Source: Acidobacteriota bacterium | GTDB lineage: Bacteria > Acidobacteriota > Terriglobia > Terriglobales > Acidobacteriaceae | NCBI GenBank assembly: GCA_021781255.1 | Contig: JAJXXG010000560.1 | Coordinates: forward strand, 1-5,673 | Length of the DNA stretch: 5,673 nt | Direction: 5' to 3' | Shown here: positions 1-5,673 of the stretch, piece by piece | Layout of the letters: each line of letters begins with the position of its first letter | Numbering within the stretch: the stretch's first letter is position 1 | Notes under the pieces: model-generated | The model's database searches: none | What the model was told of the DNA's origin: nothing | What the model saw: the letters and a program-made list of their open reading frames with translations, nothing else | Position numbers and translations under genes: made by a program

Positions 1-61
1 TGCGCAACGTAGATGCGCCGGCTCCCGCGCAGTAAAGTATCTTGTGGTTTTTCGCCGCTCC

Positions 62-1246
62 TTAAAACGCCGCAATCCCCGTAAGGTTCTGGCCCACGAT
101 CAGCGTGTGCATGTCGTGCGTGCCTTCGTAAGTCTTTACTGACTCCAGATTCATGCTGTGGCGCATGATGGGGTAGTCCTCGGTGATGCCGTTTGCGCCC
201 AGGATGTCGCGCGCCAGGCGCGCGCATTCCAGAGCCATCCACACGTTGTTTCGCTTCGCCATGGAGATGTGCTGGTGGCCTGCGGTCCCGGCATCTTTCA
301 GCCGGCCCACTTGCAGCGACAGTAACTGCGCCTTGGCGATTTCGCTCGCCATCCACACCAGCTTCTCCTGCACGAGCTGATGGCTGGCGATGGGCTGATT
401 GCGGAATTGTTTTCTTGTCTTGGCGTAGTTCAGCGCCGTCGAATAGCAATCCATGGCCGCGCCAATCGCGCCCCAACTAATGCCGTAGCGCGCCTGGTTC
501 AAGCACATCAGCGCGCATTTTAGGCCCGCCGCACCGGGCAGCAGGTTGGCTTCGGGCAGATGCACGTCCTCAAGTGTCAGGCCGCTTGTCACCGAGGCGC
601 GCAGACTCCACTTGCCGTGAATGTCGCTCGAAGAGAAGCCGGGCCGATTGGTTTCAACGAGGAATCCGCGCACTAAGTCGTCGTCTTCGGCACCTTCAAG
701 CTTGGCCCAGACGATGGCTACATCGGCGATAGTGCCCGAGGTGATCCACATCTTTTCACCGTTCAGGATGTACTCGCCTCCTGATTTGCGGGCGCGCGTC
801 GTCATCCCCGCGGGATTCGATCCGAAGCCGGGCTCGGTCAAGCCGAAGCAGCCGAGCTTTTCGCCCGTGGCGAGGGCCGGGAGCCAAGCCTTCTTCTGCT
901 CCTCGGAGCCGAAGGTGAAGATGGGATACATCACCAGCGCCGACTGCACGCTGACAAAGCTGCGCAGGCCGGAATCGCCGCGCTCCAACTCCTGCATCAC
1001 CAGGCCGTACTCTACATTCGACATGCCCGCGCAGCCGTAACCCTCCAGGTTGGCGCCGTAGAAACCCAGCTCGCCCATCAGCGGAACGAGCTCGCGCGGA
1101 AAACGCCCCTCGCGGAAACAGTCTTCGATGATGGGGATAATGTTGTCTTCAACAAAGTCGCGCGCCGTGCGGCGGACAAGCAGTTCGTCTGATGTGAGGC
1201 TCTGATCCAGATGGAGAAAGTCGAAACCCTGAAATTTGAAGGCCAT
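62..1246 (-). CDS. gcdH: Glutaryl-CoA dehydrogenase-type acyl-CoA dehydrogenase
   Basis: The 394-residue product is a full-length FAD-dependent acyl-CoA dehydrogenase. The closest family is glutaryl-CoA dehydrogenase, which oxidises and decarboxylates glutaryl-CoA to crotonyl-CoA in lysine, tryptophan and aromatic degradation and passes electrons to ETF. Visible motifs are LRSFVSVQSALVMYP at 94-108 (R95 matches the substrate-carboxylate-binding arginine of GCDH), FGLTEPGFGSNP at 134-145 and WITSG at 167-171 (FAD/substrate contacts), KTRKQF at 276-281, DILGANGI at 347-354, and YEGTHDMHTLIVG at 373-385, where E374 is the expected catalytic base. E88 in QELERGDSG and Y373 also fit decarboxylating members. 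The ATG is preceded by GCAGG six nucleotides upstream, and the N-terminus starts at the usual family position. It is divergent from rbfA and no ETF or other lysine-degradation gene is in view. A different short acyl-CoA or dicarboxylyl-CoA substrate cannot be excluded, but the family is clear. Confidence 0.93.
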   Translation of the reverse strand: MAFKFQGFDFLHLDQSLTSDELLVRRTARDFVEDNIIPIIEDCFREGRFPRELVPLMGELGFYGANLEGYGCAGMSNVEYGLVMQELERGDSGLRSFVSVQSALVMYPIFTFGSEEQKKAWLPALATGEKLGCFGLTEPGFGSNPAGMTTRARKSGGEYILNGEKMWITSGTIADVAIVWAKLEGAEDDDLVRGFLVETNRPGFSSSDIHGKWSLRASVTSGLTLEDVHLPEANLLPGAAGLKCALMCLNQARYGISWGAIGAAMDCYSTALNYAKTRKQFRNQPIASHQLVQEKLVWMASEIAKAQLLSLQVGRLKDAGTAGHQHISMAKRNNVWMALECARLARDILGANGITEDYPIMRHSMNLESVKTYEGTHDMHTLIVGQNLTGIAAF

Positions 1247-1368
1247 TAGGAACCTGCCTCATTGCAAATTGCCGGAACACGCAAGCCTAGCAGATTTGGG
1301 GTGGTAAGGTTGAGGCCGAGGCAGGAGCGCGACATGCAGCCGCGTTGACGCACTTGAAAGAAGGTGAG

Positions 1369-1459
1369 TTGCGGTAGTGGGTCAGTTTGATGAGAAGCAT
1401 CCCTCAGGGAATAAAGCCGTGCCCTTTCAAAGCAGCTTCAAACTGACCCACTACCGCAA
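1369..1459. repeat. Long inverted repeat: 22-nt perfect arms around a 47-nt centre
   Basis: The left arm at 1369-1390 is the exact reverse complement of the right arm at 1438-1459; both contain the core GTAGTGGGTCAGTTT. The 47-nt centre (1391-1437) contains the pseudo-palindrome TCCCTCAGGGA at 1400-1410 and the segment AAAGCCGTGCCCTTT at 1413-1427. No open frame of note runs through it and there is no transposase. The element sits in the divergent gap between gcdH and rbfA and ends just before the candidate rbfA promoter. From memory, similar CCCTCAGGG/AAAGCC and ACTGACCCACTACC strings recur between genes in Acidobacteriota, so this may be one copy of a dispersed REP- or MITE-like family. Only this single copy is visible here, so dispersion is an inference. 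Confidence 0.85.
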
Positions 1460-1460
1460 A

Positions 1461-1489
1461 TTCCTGGTCACACATCCCTCTGTTATCCT
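1461..1489 (+). promoter_or_regulatory. Candidate sigma-70-type promoter for rbfA
   Basis: An extended -10 of the form TG-T-TATCCT lies at 1481-1489. A weak -35-like TTCCTG lies at 1461-1466, giving a 17-nt spacer. The position, about 30 nt before the rbfA start codon and directly after the inverted repeat, suits a short leader. The -35 match is poor and the -10 matches only partly, so this is a plausible site rather than a demonstrated one. Confidence 0.3.
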
Positions 1490-1519
1490 GATTGGTTTAC
1501 CTAAGTCAGGAGGGAAGCC

Positions 1520-1969
1520 ATGCCGGAGCACAGAGCGCGAAAGCATCATCAGGACCGCGTGGCGGAAATGCTGCGGCTGGAGATCGGGACCATGATCGAG
1601 GGCGAGCTCTCCGATCCGCGCATCGATTTGTGCTACGTGAGCGAGGTAGCGCTGAACCCAGGCGGGAAGTCAGCGCGCGTCTACGTGGCCCTGGACAGCG
1701 CGGTAAAGGATATTGCCAAAGCCGAGGAGCAGACTATCGCCGGCCTCGAAGCCGCCAAAGGGCACATCCGCTACGAACTGAAGGAGCGGATGGGCGTGCG
1801 CCACGTGCCTGACCTCACGTTTCTCGCCGACCGGTCGGGCCGTTTTCAGTCGCGCATCGAGGAACTGATGAACCGGTCGCGCAAGCGCGCCGCGGGCCGG
1901 CGTGATGAGCCGCAACAAGAGCCTGTGGACGCGAAGGCGCCAACGGAACAGGGGACCCCACTCCGCTAG
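1520..1969 (+). CDS. rbfA: 30S ribosome-binding factor A
   Basis: The 149-residue product matches RbfA, a small KH-fold protein that binds the 30S subunit and assists late 16S rRNA maturation, including 5' end processing and cold adaptation. Supporting features are the N-terminal helix with RVAEMLRLEIGTMIEGEL at 13-30, the hallmark DPR at 32-34, the strand ALNPGGKSARVYVAL at 44-58 and the conserved GHIRYELKERMGVRHVPDL at 81-99 followed by TFLAD. Residues 119-149 form a basic then acidic/polar tail that looks disordered; such tails vary in the family. The start is well set by AGGAGGG at 1508-1514, five nucleotides before the ATG. In many bacteria rbfA follows infB in the nusA-infB cluster, but here its upstream neighbour is the divergent gcdH gene, so it appears to be transcribed on its own. 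Confidence 0.93.
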   Translation: MPEHRARKHHQDRVAEMLRLEIGTMIEGELSDPRIDLCYVSEVALNPGGKSARVYVALDSAVKDIAKAEEQTIAGLEAAKGHIRYELKERMGVRHVPDLTFLADRSGRFQSRIEELMNRSRKRAAGRRDEPQQEPVDAKAPTEQGTPLR

Positions 1970-2068
1970 TAGTATGATTCGCTTGCCACCACACACGGGC
2001 GTCGGTGTATTGGAATCCATGCCGGAGCAGACATCTGCCCGTACCTCCTATCATTCGCTTTAGTGCAG

Positions 2069-2101
2069 CAGGCTCTGGGGAATCTGTTAGCCTAGAGCCT
2101 G
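2069..2101. other. Strong hairpin, 11-bp stem
   Basis: CAGGCTCTGGG at 2069-2079 pairs with CCTAGAGCCTG at 2091-2101 (ten Watson-Crick pairs and one G-U), leaving an 11-nt loop. It lies 100 nt after the rbfA stop. No T-run follows, so it could be a 3' mRNA-stabilising structure or the first element of a leader RNA rather than an intrinsic terminator. Confidence 0.6.
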
Positions 2102-2118
2102 TCGCAACGCTCAAAAGT

Positions 2119-2141
2119 TTCCGCGCTTCTAATGCGCGGAA
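2119..2141. other. GC-rich hairpin, 8-bp perfect stem
   Basis: TTCCGCGC at 2119-2126 pairs perfectly with GCGCGGAA at 2134-2141 around the 7-nt loop TTCTAAT. No T-run follows on the plus strand; on the minus strand it is followed by ACTTTTG, a poor T-tract with no minus-strand gene nearby to end. The loop resembles an anticodon loop, but no other tRNA arms can be drawn. Confidence 0.55.
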
Positions 2142-2228
2142 GATATGCAGGCTTGGTCTGATCCCCCCATCTGTCCTGCCTGGAACCAAGACTCTCGTCC
2201 TGCGCTTGAGCAGGCCAGGGTCTGCTAG

Positions 2229-2255
2229 CACTACTGGAATGTCGGCCCAGTAGTG
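2229..2255. other. Hairpin, 9-bp perfect stem upstream of the glycosyltransferase
   Basis: CACTACTGG at 2229-2237 pairs perfectly with CCAGTAGTG at 2247-2255 around a 9-nt loop. It ends 41 nt before the proposed glycosyltransferase start. It may be part of a leader structure or an inverted-repeat operator. No T-run follows. Confidence 0.5.
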
Positions 2256-2296
2256 TCAACAGATCCTAACGCACACCTCCTGGAGAACTGCCGGAG

Positions 2297-4207
2297 ATGG
2301 AAAATCCCGTGGAGCCATCGGGTCAGAATTCAGAGCGGAATCCGAGCAACAGTGCCCACTCTGAATTCATGCACGGTGGCTTTTTCTCAAGGAAAGAGCC
2401 ACTTGAAGGGCGTGCATCCGAGTACACCTGCCCGGATTCCGCCGGACCCGCACAGCGACGGTGGCGCATGCCTCGCTGGGCCACTGTCTGTGAGGTAACG
2501 GTCTTTCTCTGCTTTACCGTCTTTTTCCTGGCCTACGGCCTTACGCCAGTGTTTGGCGGTGATGGCCTGGGCCTGGTGGGCGCCGACGAGCCGCGCTATG
2601 CCCAAATCGCGCACGAGATGCTGGTCCGCTTCGACTCAGCGCAAACGCTGAAAGGGCGGCTGAGCGCCTGCGTGACTCCGTACCTCTACGGCCATCCCTG
2701 GCTGGAGAAGCCGGCCCTCTACTACTGGCGCGCGATGTTTCTCTTTCAGGACTTCGGCGTGCATGACTGGAGCGCGCGGCTGCCTTCGGCCACGTTCGCG
2801 TTCATCATGATCGGCCTTATTTACCTGCACATGCGGCGATTCCGTCCCGGCGGCCACCTGGACGCGGCGCTGATCACAGTCGCCTGTGCCGGCATCATCG
2901 GCTTTGCCCGCGGCGCGTCGACCGATATGCAGATGGCCGCTCCGCTGGCCATCGGATTGCTGGGCTGGTATGCATGGTACGAAACCGGCTCCAGGTTCTG
3001 GCTCTACGACATCTACTTTTTTACCGGCCTGGCGACATTGGCCAAGGGGCCGGTGGCGCCCTTTTTGGCCATTCTCATCATCTCCGCGTTCGCCTTCTTG
3101 CGCGGCGAGTGGAATATCCTGCGCCGCTCGCTGTGGTGGCCGGGGGTGGTTCTCTATCTTGCCATGGTGCTGCCCTGGTTTATTGCCGTGCAGCATCAGA
3201 ATCCTACCTTCTTCCGCGAATTTTTTTTGCAGCAGAACATGGAACGCTTCGCCACGGATCGCTATCGGCACTACCAGCCCTCCTGGTACTACCTGATCGT
3301 GATGGTGCTGGCCTTGATGCCTTGGACCGTGATCGCGGTGCGCGCGCTGATCGACGGCATCCAGACGTCGGTGACCGAGTGGCGGCTGCGCCACTCCAGG
3401 GCGGGGAAGCCCTTGCCCATGCGCCCCGGTGACGCCTTTCCCGAGTTTCTGGTGCTCTGGGCGCTGATTCCCGTCGTCTTCTTCACCTTCTCGCAATCCA
3501 AGCTGCCCGGCTATATCCTCCCCGCCATTCCACCCATCACCATTCTTACGGGTGACTTCCTTTTCCGCCGCCGTCAGCAGGGGCTTAATCGATGGATTCT
3601 CCTGGGCCACGCCGTGGTGTGCGGCACAATGACGATGGCCGTGCTGCTTTTGCCCTGGTTTGTCGTCCACGGCGCAGAGATGCCGCCTGCGCACGCGCTT
3701 TTCGCAGTTTTGCTGGCCGCGACAGGGGCCTGTCTGCTGATTCTGATGGTGACCAGGGGCTTTGGCGTAGCACGGCTCCGGCTGGCTACCTGCGGCGTCC
3801 TGGTGGTCCTGGTCCTGTTCCTCTACGGCGTGGGTCCGTTCTTCGGCGTTGGCGAGATTGCCGCGACCAAGCACGTCATTCATTTGCTCGACCGCTCCTA
3901 CTCCGCGCGGCCGCTTGCCAGGCGGATTGCCGAACTGGCGCCCGCGACCGAAACCGTCGCGGTCTTTCGCGTGCGCCGCGATGTAGAGTATGGGCTCTCG
4001 TTCTATCGCAATCGCGAAGTGGCGAACTACGAGGTGGGCGGAGTGCCCAGCGAACAGCACATCCTGGTGGCGCGCTTGCACGGGCGCCATGGCGTCGACC
4101 TTCACACTCAGGACGCTCTCGAAGAATATCTTGAAGGCCGGCAATATGAGCAGCTCTTCAGTTGGCCGGAGCAGGGACTGGAAGTTTATCTGGTGGGCAG
4201 CCAGTGA
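2297..4207 (+). CDS. ArnT/PMT-type (GT-C) membrane glycosyltransferase
   Basis: This 636-residue polytopic inner-membrane protein resembles ArnT and the protein mannosyltransferases, which move a sugar from a polyprenyl-phosphate donor to lipid A, protein or another envelope acceptor. Signature pieces are ADEPRYAQIAHEML at 96-109 (D97-E98 is the acidic pair of the first periplasmic loop), the HPWLEKPALYYW region at 133-144, STDMQMA at 208-214, LATLAKGPVAP at 245-255, LPWFIAVQHQNPTFFREFF at 292-310, and FSQSKLPGYILPAIPP at 398-413. About 12-13 hydrophobic segments lie between 62 and 515. Residues 517-636 form a soluble, probably periplasmic, C-terminal domain. Residues 1-57 are an unusual hydrophilic tail. 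The ATG at 2297 has GGAG directly abutting it and another GGAG 11 nt upstream, so GTG at 2309 or ATG at 2468 (M58) remain possible starts. Sugar and acceptor cannot be read from sequence. No lipid A modification genes are nearby, so the arnT symbol is not justified. Confidence 0.88.
   Translation: MENPVEPSGQNSERNPSNSAHSEFMHGGFFSRKEPLEGRASEYTCPDSAGPAQRRWRMPRWATVCEVTVFLCFTVFFLAYGLTPVFGGDGLGLVGADEPRYAQIAHEMLVRFDSAQTLKGRLSACVTPYLYGHPWLEKPALYYWRAMFLFQDFGVHDWSARLPSATFAFIMIGLIYLHMRRFRPGGHLDAALITVACAGIIGFARGASTDMQMAAPLAIGLLGWYAWYETGSRFWLYDIYFFTGLATLAKGPVAPFLAILIISAFAFLRGEWNILRRSLWWPGVVLYLAMVLPWFIAVQHQNPTFFREFFLQQNMERFATDRYRHYQPSWYYLIVMVLALMPWTVIAVRALIDGIQTSVTEWRLRHSRAGKPLPMRPGDAFPEFLVLWALIPVVFFTFSQSKLPGYILPAIPPITILTGDFLFRRRQQGLNRWILLGHAVVCGTMTMAVLLLPWFVVHGAEMPPAHALFAVLLAATGACLLILMVTRGFGVARLRLATCGVLVVLVLFLYGVGPFFGVGEIAATKHVIHLLDRSYSARPLARRIAELAPATETVAVFRVRRDVEYGLSFYRNREVANYEVGGVPSEQHILVARLHGRHGVDLHTQDALEEYLEGRQYEQLFSWPEQGLEVYLVGSQ
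2326..2368. repeat. 10-nt inverted repeat in the 5' end of the glycosyltransferase frame
   Basis: GAATTCAGAG at 2326-2335 is the exact reverse complement of CTCTGAATTC at 2359-2368, with a 23-nt spacer. It falls inside the doubtful N-terminal extension of the glycosyltransferase. If translation really begins at 2468 this would be untranslated leader, and the repeat could be a hairpin or operator; otherwise it is probably incidental. Confidence 0.5.
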
Positions 4208-4258
4208 CCCGCGCAAGAGCTTGCGGCTGAATGCGGATTCGTGTAAAAGTGGCGAAGA

Positions 4259-5257
4259 ATGCAGACAACGCGCCCTTCCGTTGAAATTTTCGATCTGCGG
4301 CACTTCGCGGCGCCGGTATTGCGGCCTCTGCTTGATGCGGAGGGCGAACTGTGGGAGCAACGGCTGCACTGGGACTATCACTCCTCGGCGCGCCTGCTGA
4401 TGCAGTATCTCGACAACCACATGCTGCCCGGCTATGCAGCCCTTGAGGCCGGGCAGGTCAAGGGCTTCGTGTTCTGCGTCTACGAGGAGACCAAGGCCGT
4501 CATCGGCGATGTATTCGCCCTGCCCGGCACGCCCGGCAGCGCAAACGGAGGTCCCGCCTCGGCCCAAGCCACGGAAGAGACGCTGCTCAAGCACCTTTTT
4601 GAGCTGCTCCTTAACTCGCCGCACGTCGATCGCATCGAGTCGCAACTGTTGTTGCATGCGTCCGACCGGCATTCCGAGGTTTTCCGCAGAGCGGGATTCC
4701 GCATCTTCCGCAGGCTTTTCCTGGTGCAGGCCCTGGAGGGACGATGGAATGCTCCCCAAGCGAATTTACCCGGCAATCTGGAGATGCGCCCGTGGCGCGA
4801 AGCTGACCTGGCACCGGCCTCGCGGCTCATCTGCGAAGCCTATCGCAGCCATCCCGACAGCTTAATCAACGACCAATACCGATCGATCCACGGCTCCATG
4901 CGCTTTCTCAACAACATCGTGCGCTACGCCGGTTGCGGCAGTTTTGTCCCGCAGGCGTCGTACGTGGTGGTGGAGCGCGCCAGCCGCGAACTGGCAGCGT
5001 TAGTGCTGGCCTCGCGCGTCAGCGCGCAAAGCGGACACGTGACACAGGTCTGCGTTCACCCGGCGTACCGCCGCCGCGGGCTGGCCCGCCTGCTCCTCGC
5101 GCAAGCCGCATTCAGCTTCATGCGGCTGGGCGCAACCGAGGTTTCACTCACTGTGACGGAAGCCAACTCCGAGGCCATCAGGCTCTATAAAGACGAAGGC
5201 TACCAATGCGCGCACAGCTTCGATGCGGCAGTGTGGGAGCGGGTAGCGGCTGACTGA
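4259..5257 (+). CDS. GNAT-family N-acetyltransferase, probable tandem-domain protein
   Basis: The 332-residue soluble protein carries a clear C-terminal GNAT domain (about 174-330) that would transfer an acetyl group from acetyl-CoA to an amine. The acetyl-CoA-binding motif A is VTQVCVHPAYRRRGLARLLL at 261-280, with R271-RRGLA forming the pyrophosphate-binding loop. Motif B is EANSEAIRLYKDEGY at 301-315, with N303 and Y310 in the usual positions. Residues 1-165 look like a second, degenerate GNAT fold: a helix with LWEQRLHW at 31-38, strands YAALEAGQVKGFVF and AVIGDVFALPG at 59-90, and EVFRRAGFRIFRR at 140-152 in the motif-B position, but no intact acetyl-CoA loop. Two-domain GNATs such as mycothiol synthase have this layout; that does not show the same function. 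The ATG is the first start after an in-frame stop at 4244, and its ribosome-binding site is weak. It lies 51 nt after the glycosyltransferase with no terminator visible, so co-transcription is likely. Substrate unknown. Confidence 0.85.
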   Translation: MQTTRPSVEIFDLRHFAAPVLRPLLDAEGELWEQRLHWDYHSSARLLMQYLDNHMLPGYAALEAGQVKGFVFCVYEETKAVIGDVFALPGTPGSANGGPASAQATEETLLKHLFELLLNSPHVDRIESQLLLHASDRHSEVFRRAGFRIFRRLFLVQALEGRWNAPQANLPGNLEMRPWREADLAPASRLICEAYRSHPDSLINDQYRSIHGSMRFLNNIVRYAGCGSFVPQASYVVVERASRELAALVLASRVSAQSGHVTQVCVHPAYRRRGLARLLLAQAAFSFMRLGATEVSLTVTEANSEAIRLYKDEGYQCAHSFDAAVWERVAAD

Positions 5258-5294
5258 TCGGTTTCATCGGCAGGAGCGGCGCCGGCAACGGCCC

Positions 5295-5673
5295 TCACGA
5301 CGGCTGTTCGCGCGGCAGAGTGGCTCGGGCCAGCGGAACAATCAGAAAAACCCATTCCAGCCCCGCGATTACATCGATGCCGTAGTGCACCTGGAGCGCA
5401 ATCGTGGAAAGAGTGATGCCGCAGGCGGCGACGATGGCCGCAGCCATCAGCCAGCTCGGCAGCTTGCCGCGGCTCAACCACACAATGAGCCACGGATTTG
5501 CCGTATGCAAGCTGGGGAAGCAGTCGTATGCGTAGCGAAAGTTACCTGCGAGAAAGGAATAAACGAGCGTGGACTCAAGGAAATTGGGCGTCGCCGCGTT
5601 CGCCAGGCTCAGCGGGCCTGCAACCGGAAGGAGAAGGTAGCAGCAGTAGCCGCAATAGAACGAAATAATCAGG
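5295..5673 (-). CDS. AUR1-like PAP2-superfamily membrane protein (C-terminal part)
   Basis: The reading frame enters from the right edge and encodes 125 visible residues ending at TGA (complement of 5295-5297). Translating the minus strand gives a hydrophobic start (LIISFYCGYCCYLLLPVAGP), then DCFPSLHTANPWLIVW (complement of about 5478-5525), a membrane segment, and STIALQVHYGIDVIAG. These are the PSLHT and HxxxD active-site motifs of PAP2-type phosphatases and transferases, here of the inositolphosphotransferase (AUR1/PAP2_3) variety. The expected role is cleavage or transfer of a lipid phosphate or phospho-headgroup at the membrane. The arginine of the classical SRx5Hx3D motif is replaced by threonine (STx5Hx3D). 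The CATACGGC region inside this frame offers a TTG codon at 5510, but the family motif extends across it, so the gene clearly continues upstream. It is convergent with the GNAT gene, 37 nt apart. Substrate is not determinable from the fragment. Confidence 0.82.
   Translation of the reverse strand, partial: LIISFYCGYCCYLLLPVAGPLSLANAATPNFLESTLVYSFLAGNFRYAYDCFPSLHTANPWLIVWLSRGKLPSWLMAAAIVAACGITLSTIALQVHYGIDVIAGLEWVFLIVPLARATLPREQPS

Larger units (their letters stand above)
1970..2296. other. Gene-free, hairpin-rich intergenic region
   Basis: This 327-nt stretch between rbfA and the glycosyltransferase gene holds no credible coding sequence: the short open frames have no family resemblance and no good ribosome-binding site. 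It contains three clear hairpins (2069-2101, 2119-2141, 2229-2255) and a weaker one (CCTGC/GCAGG at 2199-2214). None is followed by a T-run, so none is a classical rho-independent terminator on the plus strand. It could be a structured leader of the downstream gene, a small RNA, or decayed sequence. I recognise no specific riboswitch class. Confidence 0.6.

Noticed and set aside
1..35. Possible C-terminus of a plus-strand gene ending at TAA 33-35 (visible residues RNVDAPAPAQ).
   Set aside because: Only ten codons are visible, no family can be recognised, and another frame is also open across the same edge.
1323..1348. AGGAG six nucleotides before an ATG that opens a four-codon frame (M-Q-P-R-stop) upstream of rbfA.
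   Set aside because: Too short to support as a leader peptide, and the inverted repeat separates it from rbfA; the match is likely chance.
2117..2168. tRNA-like element: a 5-bp stem with the 7-nt loop TTCTAAT (would read anticodon CTA) followed by GGTCTGATCC, which resembles a T-loop.
   Set aside because: The T-loop has TCT where TTC is needed, no matching T-stem, D-arm or acceptor stem can be drawn at the right distances, and no CCA end is in register.
4212..4225. Short palindrome CGCAAGAGCTTGCG between the glycosyltransferase and GNAT genes, considered as a terminator.
   Set aside because: The stem is only 5-6 bp with a tiny loop and no T-run follows, so it gives no reason to split the two genes into separate transcripts.
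2636..4759. A 707-codon open frame on the minus strand opposite the glycosyltransferase and GNAT genes.
   Set aside because: It is antisense to two genes with clear family motifs, its product is rich in Gln, His, Arg and Gly with no recognisable domain, and it spans the boundary between them. Long antisense frames are expected opposite GC-rich codon-biased genes.
5258..5294. Possible bidirectional terminator between the convergent GNAT and PAP2 genes.
   Set aside because: The 37-nt gap is GC-rich but shows no convincing stem followed by a T-run on either strand.

Overview
The window is GC-rich bacterial chromosomal DNA with ordinary housekeeping and envelope genes. No plasmid, phage, transposase, CRISPR or rRNA/tRNA signature is visible. 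The gene mix (a glutaryl-CoA dehydrogenase-type enzyme, RbfA, an ArnT/PMT-type membrane glycosyltransferase, a tandem-GNAT protein and an AUR1-like PAP2 membrane protein) suits a soil or aquatic Gram-negative. From memory, the repeat upstream of rbfA resembles palindromic elements common in Acidobacteriota (Terriglobia-like) genomes. That assignment is an inference, not a demonstrated result.

Layout: (1) 62-1246, minus strand: gcdH-like acyl-CoA dehydrogenase. (2) 1247-1519: divergent intergenic region with a perfect 22-nt inverted repeat enclosing a 47-nt centre, followed by a candidate promoter and a strong Shine-Dalgarno for rbfA. (3) 1520-1969, plus strand: rbfA, the 30S maturation factor. 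(4) 1970-2296: a 327-nt gene-free stretch carrying at least three perfect or near-perfect hairpins. (5) 2297-4207, plus strand: a 636-residue polytopic GT-C glycosyltransferase of the ArnT/PMT type, whose exact start is uncertain. (6) 4259-5257, plus strand: a 332-residue protein with a C-terminal GNAT acetyltransferase domain and a probable degenerate N-terminal GNAT half. (7) 5295-5673, minus strand: the C-terminal part of an AUR1-like PAP2 membrane protein, running off the right edge and convergent with the GNAT gene.

The glycosyltransferase and GNAT genes lie 51 nt apart on the same strand with no convincing terminator between them, so they may be co-transcribed. The glycosyltransferase and the PAP2 protein both belong to membrane families that handle lipid-linked phosphate substrates, which gives the right half an envelope flavour, although the PAP2 gene is on the opposite strand. 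gcdH and rbfA are functionally unrelated to these genes and to each other.

I found no convincing evidence of a new multi-gene system. The parts most worth a second look are non-coding: the inverted-repeat element next to the rbfA promoter, and the hairpin-rich interval between rbfA and the glycosyltransferase.
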